NCBI RefSeq assembly: GCF_000828815.1
Contig: NZ_AP014521.1
Coordinates: 218,001-282,000, forward strand
DNA: 64,000 bases
Source: Candidatus Tachikawaea gelatinosa
Lineage (GTDB): Bacteria; Pseudomonadota; Gammaproteobacteria; Enterobacterales; Enterobacteriaceae
Direction of reading: 5' to 3'
This document shows positions 31,156-39,528 of the stretch, piece by piece (position 1 is the first letter of the stretch; each line of letters opens with the position of its first letter). The position numbers and the translations under genes were made by a program. The notes under the pieces are model-generated. The model made no database searches. It saw only the letters and a list, made by a program, of their open reading frames with translations, and was not told where the DNA came from.

Positions 31156-32013
31156 ATGATCAAAGATATACCAAATTTAGCTAATGCTTCTCTTGGTAAT
31201 TTAGAATCTTATATTCGCACTGTTAATGCATGGTCTATGCTATCTGCAAAAGAAGAAAAAATTTTAGCTAAACGTTTACGTTATCATAGTGATTTAAATG
31301 CTGCTAGAAAAATTATTTTATCTCACCTTCGTTTTGTTGTTCATATTGCACGTAGTTATTCTGGATATGGTTTACCTCAAGCAGATTTAATTCAGGAAGG
31401 AAACATTGGTTTAATGAAAGCAGTTCGTCGTTTTAATCCAGAAATAGGTGTTCGTTTAGTTTCATTTGCGGTACATTGGATTAAAGCTGAAATTCATGAA
31501 TATGTTTTAAGAAATTGGCGTATTGTAAAAGTTGCTACTACAAAAGCACAACGTAAACTTTTTTTTAATCTTCGAAAAACTAAACAGCGTTTAGGTTGGT
31601 TTAATAAAGATGAAGTAGAAATTGTAGCAAAAGAGTTAGGTGTAAGTAGTAAAGATGTACTTGAAATGGAATCACGAATGTCTGCTCAAGATATGACGTT
31701 TGATCTTTCTTCCGATGATGAAAACTACGAAAGCAAAAATTTAGCTCCAGTTTTGTATTTACAAGATAAAAGTTCTGATTTTGCAGATTTTATTGAAGAG
31801 AATAATTGGGAATCACATGCGGTTGATAAGCTTAGTGATGCAATGAAATGCCTTGATCAACGTAGTCAAAATATCATTAAATTACGTTGGTTAGATGAAG
31901 AAAAAAAAGTAACGTTACAAGAACTTGCAAACGAATACGGAGTATCTGCAGAAAGAATACGACAACTTGAAAAAAATGCTATGAGAAAACTTCGTATTGC
32001 AATTGAAAATTAG
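31156..32013 (+). CDS. rpoH: RNA polymerase heat-shock sigma factor RpoH (sigma-32)
   Basis: RpoH directs RNA polymerase to heat-shock promoters. The 285 residues match E. coli (about 284). Region 2 shows the core-binding [23 protein letters not shown] split over about 75-95 and the -10-recognition segment [22 protein letters not shown]. The RpoH-box region follows ([17 protein letters not shown]). Region 4 ends in a helix-turn-helix, [27 protein letters not shown] strong GGAGG ribosome-binding site lies 6 bases before the ATG. Two genes in this window, grpE and hsp20, carry near-consensus sigma-32 promoters, so the regulon is functional. Confidence 0.98.
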   Translation: MIKDIPNLANASLGNLESYIRTVNAWSMLSAKEEKILAKRLRYHSDLNAARKIILSHLRFVVHIARSYSGYGLPQADLIQEGNIGLMKAVRRFNPEIGVRLVSFAVHWIKAEIHEYVLRNWRIVKVATTKAQRKLFFNLRKTKQRLGWFNKDEVEIVAKELGVSSKDVLEMESRMSAQDMTFDLSSDDENYESKNLAPVLYLQDKSSDFADFIEENNWESHAVDKLSDAMKCLDQRSQNIIKLRWLDEEKKVTLQELANEYGVSAERIRQLEKNAMRKLRIAIEN

Positions 32014-32027
32014 ATCCTTATATTTTT

Positions 32028-32052
32028 AAGGCGACTGAGAAGTTGCCTTTTT
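32028..32052 (+). terminator. Rho-independent terminator of rpoH
   Basis: AAGGCGAC pairs with GTTGCCTT (one G-T pair) around a TGAGAA loop, followed by a T run. It begins 15 bases after the rpoH stop. On the opposite strand there is no T run, so it serves rpoH rather than the converging yhgN. Confidence 0.8.
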
Positions 32053-32067
32053 AAAGTATCTTTTAAA

Positions 32068-32670
32068 TTAAGTTTTTAAATATACTTTAATTCCATCAAG
32101 AATCATTTGAGTGGATAACATAAACAAAATCAATCCTATTAATCTTTCTAAAGCATTAACCCCTTTTTCTCCTATGAATTGTAAAAAAAAATTAGATAAT
32201 AATAAAATACAAACTGTTATACTCCATGCAATTAATAATGCTAAAACTAAATAACGTATATGTTTTACGTATTGATGTGATAATAAAATTAAAGTTGCAA
32301 GTAAAGAAGGACCAGAAATTAAGGGTATTGCTAATGGTACGATAAAAGGTTCTTCTTTTGTTGAAGAACTTATTTTTTCTTCTATGATAGGAAAAATCAT
32401 TTTTATGGCAATCAAAGATAAAATTATTCCTCCTGAAATAGATACTATTTCAGTTTTTAAGTTTAAAAATATTAAAAATTTTTCTCCAAAAAAAAGAAAA
32501 ATTAACATTAATATCAATGCAATGAACATTTCACGAGTTAAAATAATATATCTTCTTTTTGGATTAATTTTCTTTAGCATTGATATAAAAACTGGAAGAT
32601 TTCCTAAAGGATCCATTATTAATAATAATAATATTGTTGCAGAAATTATTTGATTCATTTTTATATCCAT
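32068..32670 (-). CDS. yhgN: MarC-family inner-membrane protein YhgN
   Basis: This is a 200-residue polytopic membrane protein of the MarC/UPF0056 family with about six transmembrane segments. LLLIMDPLGNLPVFISML near the N-terminus and PLAIPLISGPSLLATLILLS in the middle are family hallmarks with conserved Pro/Gly in membrane segments. The position beside asd matches E. coli yhgN, as does the length (about 197). The biochemical function of the family is not established. I infer only an inner-membrane role. It converges on rpoH and diverges from asd. Confidence 0.92.
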   Translation of the reverse strand: MDIKMNQIISATILLLLIMDPLGNLPVFISMLKKINPKRRYIILTREMFIALILMLIFLFFGEKFLIFLNLKTEIVSISGGIILSLIAIKMIFPIIEEKISSSTKEEPFIVPLAIPLISGPSLLATLILLSHQYVKHIRYLVLALLIAWSITVCILLLSNFFLQFIGEKGVNALERLIGLILFMLSTQMILDGIKVYLKT

Positions 32671-32754
32671 TTTTTTATCAATTATTAATTATTATTAATA
32701 TAACTTGATGAATTAATATTATTAAGTTTATTTTAAATTTAAAAAACATTACGC

Positions 32755-32783
32755 TTGACAAACTTTTTTAATATTATTATTTG
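32755..32783 (+). promoter_or_regulatory. Candidate sigma-70 promoter of asd
   Basis: A perfect -35 box TTGACA at 32755-32760, in one of the few non-A/T spots of the spacer, is followed after 17 bases by TATTTG (32778-32783). A better TATTAT lies after 14 bases. It is 41 bases upstream of the asd start. Confidence 0.5.
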
Positions 32784-32823
32784 TTTTATTTTATATACAT
32801 TAATATAAGAGCAACAAAAAAAT

Positions 32824-33939
32824 ATGAAAAATGTAGGTTTTATAGGTTGGCGAGGCATGGTTGGGTCCGTGCTTATTGATAGAATGCAAGAAGAAAAAGA
32901 TTTTGATATGATCAATCCTATTTTTTTTACAACATCACAATACAACAATCTTGCACCAAATTTTAGTAATAAAACAAATGAAAAATTAAAAGATGCATAT
33001 AATATTGATTTATTAAATAGTTTAGATATTATTGTTACTTGTCAAGGAGGATTATATACAAATAAAATATATAAAAAACTTTTAAAAACTGGATGGAAAG
33101 GTTATTGGATAGATTCTTCTTCTACTCTAAGAATGAAACGTGAATCGATAATAGTATTAGATCCAATTAATTATGATTTAATTATTAATTCTTTAAATAA
33201 AGGAATAAAAACTTTTGTAGGTGGAAACTGTACAGTTAGTTTAATGCTAATGGCATTAAAGGGATTATTTTCTGAAAATTTAATCGATTGGATTTCAGTT
33301 GCAACTTATCAAGCTGCTTCAGGAGGTGGAGCAAAACATATACATGAATTATTAGTGACAATGGGACAAATATATAATTCTGTTGCAAAAAGTTTAAATG
33401 ATCCTCAGATGTCGATTCTTAATATAGAAAAGATTGTGACTAATTTGATCAATTCAAGAAGATTAAAAACTGATGTTTTTGGTGTCCCATTAGCTGGTAG
33501 CTTAATTCCTTGGATTGATATATTATTAAAAAATGGACAAACTAAGGAAGAATGGAAAGGTCAGGAAGAAACAAATAAAATAATTAATTCAAAAAAAATA
33601 ATTCCTATCGATGGAGTGTGTGTCAGAATTGGATCAATTCGTTGTCATAGTCAAGCTTTCACAATAAAGTTAAAAAAAGACATTGATCTAAAAGATATTG
33701 AAAAAATTTTATTAAATAATAATCAATGGATTAAAATAATTCCAAATAATCAAGAATCAACTATTAATCAACTTACCCCTGTAGCTGTAACAGGTAAGCT
33801 AACAATTCCAATTGGAAGATTAAGAAAGTTAAATATGGGAAAGAAATATTTATCAGCTTTTTCTGTTGGAGATCAGCTTCTTTGGGGAGCTGCAGAACCA
33901 ATACGTCGTATACTACAAATATTAATTAAACTCACATAA
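32824..33939 (+). CDS. asd: Aspartate-semialdehyde dehydrogenase Asd
   Basis: Asd reduces aspartyl phosphate to aspartate semialdehyde, the branch point to lysine/diaminopimelate, threonine and methionine. It therefore feeds both host nutrition and the DAP used by MurE. The 371 residues compare with about 367 in E. coli. The NADP-binding start is [17 protein letters not shown], the catalytic cysteine is in [12 protein letters not shown] (about residue 138), and the catalytic histidine lies in [37 protein letters not shown] closes the protein. It stands next to yhgN, divergently, as in enterics. Confidence 0.99.
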   Translation: MKNVGFIGWRGMVGSVLIDRMQEEKDFDMINPIFFTTSQYNNLAPNFSNKTNEKLKDAYNIDLLNSLDIIVTCQGGLYTNKIYKKLLKTGWKGYWIDSSSTLRMKRESIIVLDPINYDLIINSLNKGIKTFVGGNCTVSLMLMALKGLFSENLIDWISVATYQAASGGGAKHIHELLVTMGQIYNSVAKSLNDPQMSILNIEKIVTNLINSRRLKTDVFGVPLAGSLIPWIDILLKNGQTKEEWKGQEETNKIINSKKIIPIDGVCVRIGSIRCHSQAFTIKLKKDIDLKDIEKILLNNNQWIKIIPNNQESTINQLTPVAVTGKLTIPIGRLRKLNMGKKYLSAFSVGDQLLWGAAEPIRRILQILIKLT

Positions 33940-33957
33940 AATATATAAATTTTATAT

Positions 33958-33998
33958 AATCCCTTATCAAAAATAGAAAGAGTATTTAATAAGGGATT
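33958..33998. terminator. Hairpin between convergent asd and tusA
   Basis: A 10-base stem, AATCCCTTAT with ATAAGGGATT, encloses a 21-base loop, directly after asd and before the tusA 3' end. The loop is long and the T run poor, so it may stabilise 3' ends rather than terminate strongly. Confidence 0.5.
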
Positions 33999-34013
33999 GT
34001 ATGATTTCATTAT

Positions 34014-34262
34014 TTATTTAAAAGATTGTCCAACTCTAATAAAGAATTTGTAAGGTTTAGAATCTATATAACTTTCTAATAAATAGTGTTGCATAAAATA
34101 ACAAAAATTTTCAATATCACAAATTATTGCAGGATCATCTGCTATAACTATTAAAGTATCGTTTTTCTTCATACTACGTATTGTACGACGTACTTGCAAT
34201 ATAGGTTCTGGACAGCGTAATCCACTAAGATTAATAATCTTTTTATTTATTTTTTTGCTCAT
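34014..34262 (-). CDS. tusA: Sulfur carrier protein TusA
   Basis: TusA takes persulfide sulfur from IscS and passes it to TusBCD for 2-thiolation of tRNA wobble uridine. The 82-residue length equals that of E. coli (about 81). The active cysteine lies in the family signature LSGLRCPEPILQVRRTIRSM (C18). ADDPAIICDIENFCYFMQH covers the rest of the fold. It stands between asd and ung, converging on asd. Its retention predicts that the other Tus proteins and MnmA are encoded elsewhere in the genome. Confidence 0.95.
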   Translation of the reverse strand: MSKKINKKIINLSGLRCPEPILQVRRTIRSMKKNDTLIVIADDPAIICDIENFCYFMQHYLLESYIDSKPYKFFIRVGQSFK

Positions 34263-34400
34263 TGTTTTTTTTATAAAAAATTTATAAAAATATTAATTTA
34301 TTAACAGATACAACATTTAATGTTATCTTTATATATAAATCAAAAAAAAGTTAAAATAATATAAAACATATTTTCATCTTATAAAAGAAAGGTTTGAATA

Positions 34401-35064
34401 ATGAATGAAAAAAATTGGGGGTATTTTTTTTCGTTAGAAAAAAAAAAAATATTTCAAAAATATTTTTATTTTTCTTAACAAAGAACTTTCTCTAGGAAAA
34501 ACAATTTATCCTAAAAAAAATGATATCTTCAATGCTTTTAAATTTACACCATTTGAAAAAATTAAAGTTGTCATTATTGGTCAAGATCCTTATTATCATT
34601 ATAATCAAGCCCATGGATTAGCATTTTCAGTTTTACCTACGTATAAACCTATTCCAGCATCTTTAAAAAATATTTATAAAGAAATAAAAAATAATTTTAA
34701 TTATGTAAACGTTCCTAATAATGGATATTTAAAAAAATGGGCAGATCAGGGAATATTATTATTAAACAGTGTTTTGACAGTGGAATCAGGTAAACCAAAT
34801 TCTCATAAAAATATTGGATGGGAAATTTTTACAAACACAATAATTAAAATAATTAATCATTATAAAAAAAAAGTTATTTTTGTTTTATGGGGTAACTATG
34901 CAAAAAGAAAAGAAAAAATAATAGATAATACTCAGCATTTTTTATTAAAATCGTCGCATCCTTCTCCTTTTTCAGCAAATCATGGATTTTTTGGTTGTGA
35001 ACATTTTATAAAAATCAATACATTACTTAAAAAATTAGGAAAAAAACCTATTCAATGGTTTTAA
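34401..35064 (+). pseudogene. ung: Uracil-DNA glycosylase Ung, frameshifted at a poly(A) tract
   Basis: Ung removes uracil from DNA. The ATG at 34401 follows an AAAGG ribosome-binding site and gives MNEKNWGYFFSLEKKK. The frame is then broken at a run of twelve A (34438-34449). One A fewer gives KKYFKNIFIFLNKELSLGK then TIYPKKNDIFNAFKF, which aligns with E. coli Ung. The repaired protein would be 220 residues (E. coli about 229). Later motifs hold up: HPSPFSANHGFFGCEHF and LLLNSVLTVESG. The catalytic-loop motif is altered: GQDPYYHYNQAHG where E. coli has GQDPYHGPGQAHG. The aspartate is kept but the following histidine is shifted or replaced. The gene may be rescued by transcriptional slippage or may be decaying. 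Confidence 0.8.
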
Positions 35065-35091
35065 AATAACATGGTTATTAAAGAGGAAAAA

Positions 35092-35130
35092 TTGCATAAC
35101 AATGCAATTTTATTGCATATTGTTATGCAA
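35092..35130. terminator. Long hairpin between convergent ung and grpE
   Basis: TTGCATAACAA (35092-35102) pairs with TTGTTATGCAA (35120-35130). Inside it, TGCAAT pairs with ATTGCA around a TTT loop, leaving a 2-base TA bulge. The 17 base pairs in all make it one of the longest stems in the window. It is palindromic enough to act on transcripts from both sides. Confidence 0.65.
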
Positions 35131-35180
35131 CTATTAAGTAAATAAAAATATATTTTTTATATATTTTTATTTATAATTGT

Positions 35181-35765
35181 TTATTCAGATACAGAAACAA
35201 CTGCCGGTCGTAATAAGCGTCCATTAAGTTTGTAACCTTTTTGAATAACTTTAATAATTTGATTTGACAACTTTGATTCAGATTTTATTACTGATATTGC
35301 TTGATGTATCTCTGGATTAAAAGGTACATTTTCTTCATTAATTATGCTTATGCCAAATTTGTTTATAGTTTTAATAAAAGCTTTTAATGTTAATTCAATT
35401 CCTTCAATCATTGATTTTAGTTGAACATTATTTTTATCAGATATTTCTAAAGCACGTTCAAGACTGTCAATAACAGGTAATAGATCATGAGCGAATTTTT
35501 CTAATGCAAATTTGTGTGCTTTTTCTACATTTAATTCACTTCTTCTACGAAGATTTTCGTTTTCTGCTTGAGCTCGTAGTTGTATATCTCTTAAAGATTC
35601 TTGAATTTCTATTAATTCAGATTCCAATTCAAAAATACGTTTTTTATCACTTTTATTTCTTATAGGATTTGAGTTTAATTCTTTATTATTATTATCATGT
35701 TGTGTTTCTTGACAAGAATTTTCTAAGTTTTCTTCATTTATTTTTTTTTTTTTTTGATCATTCAT
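35181..35765 (-). CDS. grpE: Nucleotide exchange factor GrpE
   Basis: GrpE releases ADP from DnaK. The conserved part has a long dimerising helix ([20 protein letters not shown] and on, about 45-100), then [21 protein letters not shown] and the beta-domain with [12 protein letters not shown] and [20 protein letters not shown] place the start at the ATG at 35765 ([10 protein letters not shown]), giving 194 residues. The longer frame begins with GTG and lacks a ribosome-binding site. A run of fifteen A (35741-35755 on the plus strand as T) lies at codons 4-9 and is in frame. It is an obvious slippage site. A near-consensus sigma-32 promoter lies upstream. Confidence 0.97.
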   Translation of the reverse strand: MNDQKKKKINEENLENSCQETQHDNNNKELNSNPIRNKSDKKRIFELESELIEIQESLRDIQLRAQAENENLRRRSELNVEKAHKFALEKFAHDLLPVIDSLERALEISDKNNVQLKSMIEGIELTLKAFIKTINKFGISIINEENVPFNPEIHQAISVIKSESKLSNQIIKVIQKGYKLNGRLLRPAVVSVSE

Positions 35766-35810
35766 TAATTTATCCACGTATTATATTTATAGATTATTTG
35801 TTTTATAAAA

Positions 35811-35839
35811 GTATGGGGGATCAATTTAATCTTTTCAAG
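35811..35839 (-). promoter_or_regulatory. Sigma-32 (heat-shock) promoter of grpE
   Basis: On the minus strand CTTGAAA (35839-35833) is followed after 14 bases by CCCCATAC (35818-35811). This matches the E. coli sigma-32 consensus CTTGAA-N13-15-CCCCAT. It lies 46 bases upstream of the grpE start and stands out from the surrounding A+T. Confidence 0.9.
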
Positions 35840-35889
35840 AGAAAAAATTATATAGATTATCTTAGATTTTTTAAGAGATATTAAATTTT

Positions 35890-36783
35890 ATGCAAAAACA
35901 CTTTAATTGTATTGGTATATTAGGAAAACCTCGTTTTTTTTATGCTATGAAAACTCACAAAGAATTATTTTTTTGGTTACAAAAAAAAGGATATCAAGTA
36001 ATAGTAGAGAAAGAAATATTTAACAAATTAAATATAAAAAATTTGAATTGTATAGGAACATTAGAAGATATAGGAAAAACAGCAGATTTAGCTATTGTTA
36101 TTGGTGGAGATGGAAATATGTTAAACGCAGCTCGTTTTCTATCAAATTTTGATATAAAAATAATTGGAATAAATCGTGGAAATCTAGGTTTTTTAACTGA
36201 TCTTGATCATAAAAATATGTATAAACAACTAAATAAAATACTAAAAGGTGACTATTTAACTGAAAACCGTTTTTTATTAGAAATAAAAGAACAAAAAAAA
36301 GAACGTCTGGTACAATTAGGTACTGCTATCAATGAAATCGTTTTACATCTTGATAAAGTTGCAAAAATGATTGAGTTTGCAGTATATATTGATGAGAAAT
36401 TTGCTTTTTCTCAGAGAGCTGATGGCTTAATTATTTCAACTCCAACAGGATCAACAGCGTATGCACTTTCTGCAGGAGGCCCCATTGTTGATCCGTCTAT
36501 TGACGGTATTATTCTTATTCCAATGTTTCCTCATACTTTATCAGCACGTCCATTAGTTATAAATAATAATAGTATTATTCGACTACAGTTTTCTAAATTA
36601 ATATCTAATTTAGAAATTAGTTGCGATAGTCATATTATAATTCCTTATAAGACTGGAAAAGATATCGTAATTCAACGTTCGAAAAGTTATTTTAAATTAG
36701 TACATCCAAAAGAATATAACTATTTTAATATTTTAAGTTCTAAATTGAATTGGAGTAAAAATAACAAAAAATTATACACATAA
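35890..36783 (+). CDS. nadK: NAD kinase NadK
   Basis: NadK phosphorylates NAD to NADP, the only source of NADP in most bacteria. The 297 residues match E. coli (about 292). The catalytic GGDGNML motif is at about 76-82, and [42 protein letters not shown] and [14 protein letters not shown] are all conserved. It diverges from grpE as in E. coli. recN, bamE and the ratA/rnfH pair, which lie between nadK and smpB in E. coli, are absent. A 163-base A+T spacer remains. Confidence 0.98.
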   Translation: MQKHFNCIGILGKPRFFYAMKTHKELFFWLQKKGYQVIVEKEIFNKLNIKNLNCIGTLEDIGKTADLAIVIGGDGNMLNAARFLSNFDIKIIGINRGNLGFLTDLDHKNMYKQLNKILKGDYLTENRFLLEIKEQKKERLVQLGTAINEIVLHLDKVAKMIEFAVYIDEKFAFSQRADGLIISTPTGSTAYALSAGGPIVDPSIDGIILIPMFPHTLSARPLVINNNSIIRLQFSKLISNLEISCDSHIIIPYKTGKDIVIQRSKSYFKLVHPKEYNYFNILSSKLNWSKNNKKLYT

Positions 36784-36946
36784 ATTTTGTAGTTTTTTTA
36801 TAAAATGATTTATGTAAAATAAATTTAGTATTTTATATAATAGTTATTTAAAATATTAATTATAAATAATTTTTATATAAAAATTTATAAAACTACTAAT
36901 ACTAGTATAGTATATCTTAACATATAAATAAAAAAATAAATATAAC

Positions 36947-37417
36947 ATGTCAAAACAAAACAATTCTATTATTTTATATAATAAAAAAGTACAATATGAT
37001 TACTTTATAGAAAAAAAGTTTGAAGCGGGCATTGTATTGAATGGATGGGAAATAAAATCAATTAGAGCTGGAAAAGTTAACATTACTAATAGCTACGTTT
37101 TTTTACATAATGCTCAAGCATATATTGTTGGAATGACAATTAAACCCCTAATTTGTTCATCCAATAAAATACTAGAAGATTCACAAAGAAATAAAAAATT
37201 GTTGTTTCATAAACATGAAATATCTTCTATATATGGATATGTAAATAGAAAAAAATATACTCTAGTAGCTACATCTTTATATTGGAAAAAGGCTTGGTGT
37301 AAAATTGAAATTGGATTAGCAAAAGGAAAAAAAACAATAGATAAACGAGAAAACATTAAAAATCGTGAATGGAAGATTTCTCAATCTCGTATATTAAGCA
37401 AAAAAATATTAGATTAA
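36947..37417 (+). CDS. smpB: tmRNA-binding protein SmpB
   Basis: SmpB binds tmRNA and brings it to stalled ribosomes for trans-translation. The 156 residues compare with about 160 in E. coli. The oligonucleotide-binding barrel shows FEAGIVLNGWEIKSIRAGK, NITNSYVFLHNAQAYIVGM, RKLLFHKHEIS-like NKKLLFHKHEIS, and LVATSLYWKKAWCKIEIGLAKGKK over two segments. The basic C-terminal tail that probes the decoding centre (DKRENIKNREWKISQSRI) is present. tmRNA starts 43 bases downstream on the same strand, so both partners are kept together. Confidence 0.98.
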   Translation: MSKQNNSIILYNKKVQYDYFIEKKFEAGIVLNGWEIKSIRAGKVNITNSYVFLHNAQAYIVGMTIKPLICSSNKILEDSQRNKKLLFHKHEISSIYGYVNRKKYTLVATSLYWKKAWCKIEIGLAKGKKTIDKRENIKNREWKISQSRILSKKILD

Positions 37418-37460
37418 ACCTAATTTTTATGTTAAAGTCTTTCTTTTGAGTAGTTTTAAA

Positions 37461-37834
37461 GGGGCTGATTATGGATTCGACGAATTTTATAAGACCTAAA
37501 GTGCATGTCGGGGTGCGGTAGGTCCTCGTTAAAAAACCGCAATTAAATAGTCGCAAATAACGACAGGAAATATGCTTTAGCAGCTTAAAAACTGTTTTTT
37601 TAAAGCCCTTTTTTTCAAAGATTTTTTGCTCTAAAGATTTGAAATAAAAAAGGTCACATCAAAAAGAGCACCATGTGAATATTGCCTAAGATAAACACAT
37701 GTGATCAATTTAGGCTAGTTTGTTGTAGATCTGTTTTATCTTTTATAACAGACAAAAATTTTAAGATTAAACTAAACATGTAGTACTGAAGGGAATAGAG
37801 ATTTCGGACGCGGGTTCGACTCCCGCCAGCTCCA
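37461..37834 (+). ncRNA. ssrA: tmRNA (10Sa RNA)
   Basis: The 5' end GGGGCTGATTATGGATTCGACG matches E. coli tmRNA over its opening, shown here in part. The 3' part GCGGGTTCGACTCCCGC is the T arm, and CAGCTCC closes the acceptor stem with GGGGCTG, followed by discriminator A at 37834. CCA is not encoded (AAA follows) and must be added enzymatically. The tag reading frame is 37553-37588, after the conserved AATAGTC, and encodes ANNDRKYALAA ending in TAA. E. coli has ANDENYALAA. The pseudoknot regions are shorter and more AT-rich than in E. coli. It lies directly after smpB, the ancestral order. Confidence 0.96.
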
Positions 37835-37962
37835 AAAAAATTAAATCATATGCTTTTATTCAATCGTAATTTTTTACAAAAAATTATGCATAGTTTTTAA
37901 TTCAAAATTTTTTCATTCTTGATTATCATAAATAAAAATGCTTTTTTAAAAAAAGGATAAAT

Positions 37963-39465
37963 ATGAATGAATTTTATACACGTTTAACAAAAAAACAACG
38001 TTTTTTTGTTTTTTTTTCATGTGTATTAGCTATTTTTATGACTGCAATAGAAATGACCATTATTTCAACAGCTCTTCCAACAATAATTTCTGAACTTGGT
38101 GGTTTTTACTATATTGGTTGGATATTTTCTATTTATTTACTCATACAAGCAGTTACTACACCTATTTATGGAAAGTTATCAGATATCTTTGGAAGAAAAA
38201 AAATTTTTTTCATAGGTATCGTTTTATTTTTATTAGGATCGTTATTTTGTGGTATAACTCATACAATTTTAGGTTTAATTATTTCTAGAGCTTTTCAAGG
38301 TTTAGGAGCAGGAGCAATTATTCCTATTACTTCTATTATAGTTTCAGACATTTATTCGAAAAAAGATAGTACACATATGCAGGGCTATTTATCTAGTGTT
38401 TGGGCAGTAGCTGCAGTGATTGGCCCTTTTTTTGGTGCTTGGATAATTAAATACTTTCATTGGTCATTAATTTTTTGGATTAATATACCAATTGGTATTT
38501 TTTCAATATTAATTTTCATGACGTACTTGCCTGATTGGAATATTGATAGTAAATATGAAGTAGAAAATTTTTGCTCTAAGATATTTTTATTGATTATTAT
38601 GAATGCTAGCTTAATTATATCTTTACAAATACAACAATTAAAATTTTGGACGTTACTATTTTTTTTGATTTTTATAACATCTGTGTACTTTTTTAGAAAA
38701 AAAGAAAATAACTCGAATATTCCTTTATTTCCAAAATATTTTTGGAAAAATAATATACTGTTGATTAGCAATTTAGGTAATATAATTATTGGCGCAATTA
38801 TAATTGGTATTAGTGCATATTTACCTACTTGGATAGAATTTGTTGAAAAAGGAACACCATTACAAGCAGGTATAATACTTTCCATGATGTCTGTTGGATG
38901 GGCTATTGCAAGTTTCTTTAGCAGTTATTTAATATTAAGTACGTCTTATAGACTAACTGCACAAATAGGTTCGCTGCTTTTAACTTTAGGTAGTATATTC
39001 TTATTATTATTAAAAATAAAAAGTTCATTAGTATATATTGGAATAGGAACTTTTATTATTGGTATAGGAATGGGGATGACTAGCACTGCTTTTTTAATGT
39101 CAGTTCAAAATTATATGCATAAAAGCATGATAGGTACATGTACCTCTTTAATTATGTTTAGTAGAATGTTAGGATCATCTTTTGGTATTGCTATGATGGG
39201 AGAAATTTTTAATTTCAATTTAGAAAAAAGATTACCAAATTTAATTAATCCTTTAAATATAGTAATGTCTCATCAAAATAAAAAAAATTTTTCAGAAAAA
39301 GTGTTACATCATATTGTTGATCAAATTTCTTTTTCATTGCACTCTGTTTTTTTAATAACAATGATAATTGCATCATTAAGTATTTTTTTAACATGGGCTA
39401 TTCCATGTAATTTAAAAAAAAATAACAACCTCATAAAGGAAAAAAAAATACAAATAAATAACTAA
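37963..39465 (+). CDS. DHA2-type MFS drug/proton antiporter family transporter
   Basis: A 500-residue inner-membrane protein with about fourteen hydrophobic segments, the layout of the DHA2 (EmrB/QacA) branch of the major facilitator superfamily. Motif A-like GKLSDIFGRKKIF follows the second helix. SRAFQGLGAGAIIPITSIIVSDIY (about 107-130) and SVWAVAAVIGPFFGAWI carry the glycine/proline-rich motif C region. The tail is Lys/Asn-rich and cytoplasmic. Substrate cannot be told from sequence. E. coli yebQ, near htpX, is also DHA2 but does not look especially close. It lies between tmRNA and yoaE. In such a small genome it may export or exchange a metabolite rather than a drug. Confidence 0.85.
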   Translation: MNEFYTRLTKKQRFFVFFSCVLAIFMTAIEMTIISTALPTIISELGGFYYIGWIFSIYLLIQAVTTPIYGKLSDIFGRKKIFFIGIVLFLLGSLFCGITHTILGLIISRAFQGLGAGAIIPITSIIVSDIYSKKDSTHMQGYLSSVWAVAAVIGPFFGAWIIKYFHWSLIFWINIPIGIFSILIFMTYLPDWNIDSKYEVENFCSKIFLLIIMNASLIISLQIQQLKFWTLLFFLIFITSVYFFRKKENNSNIPLFPKYFWKNNILLISNLGNIIIGAIIIGISAYLPTWIEFVEKGTPLQAGIILSMMSVGWAIASFFSSYLILSTSYRLTAQIGSLLLTLGSIFLLLLKIKSSLVYIGIGTFIIGIGMGMTSTAFLMSVQNYMHKSMIGTCTSLIMFSRMLGSSFGIAMMGEIFNFNLEKRLPNLINPLNIVMSHQNKKNFSEKVLHHIVDQISFSLHSVFLITMIIASLSIFLTWAIPCNLKKNNNLIKEKKIQINN

Positions 39466-39528
39466 TCTTAATTTATCAAAAATAAAACATAGTCTTTTAT
39501 AAAAAAGATAACTAAAAATTTTATAAAA

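Noticed and set aside
37356-37556. Minus-strand open frame across the end of smpB and the tmRNA 5' part
   Set aside because: It lies antisense to two well-supported genes and encodes nothing recognisable.
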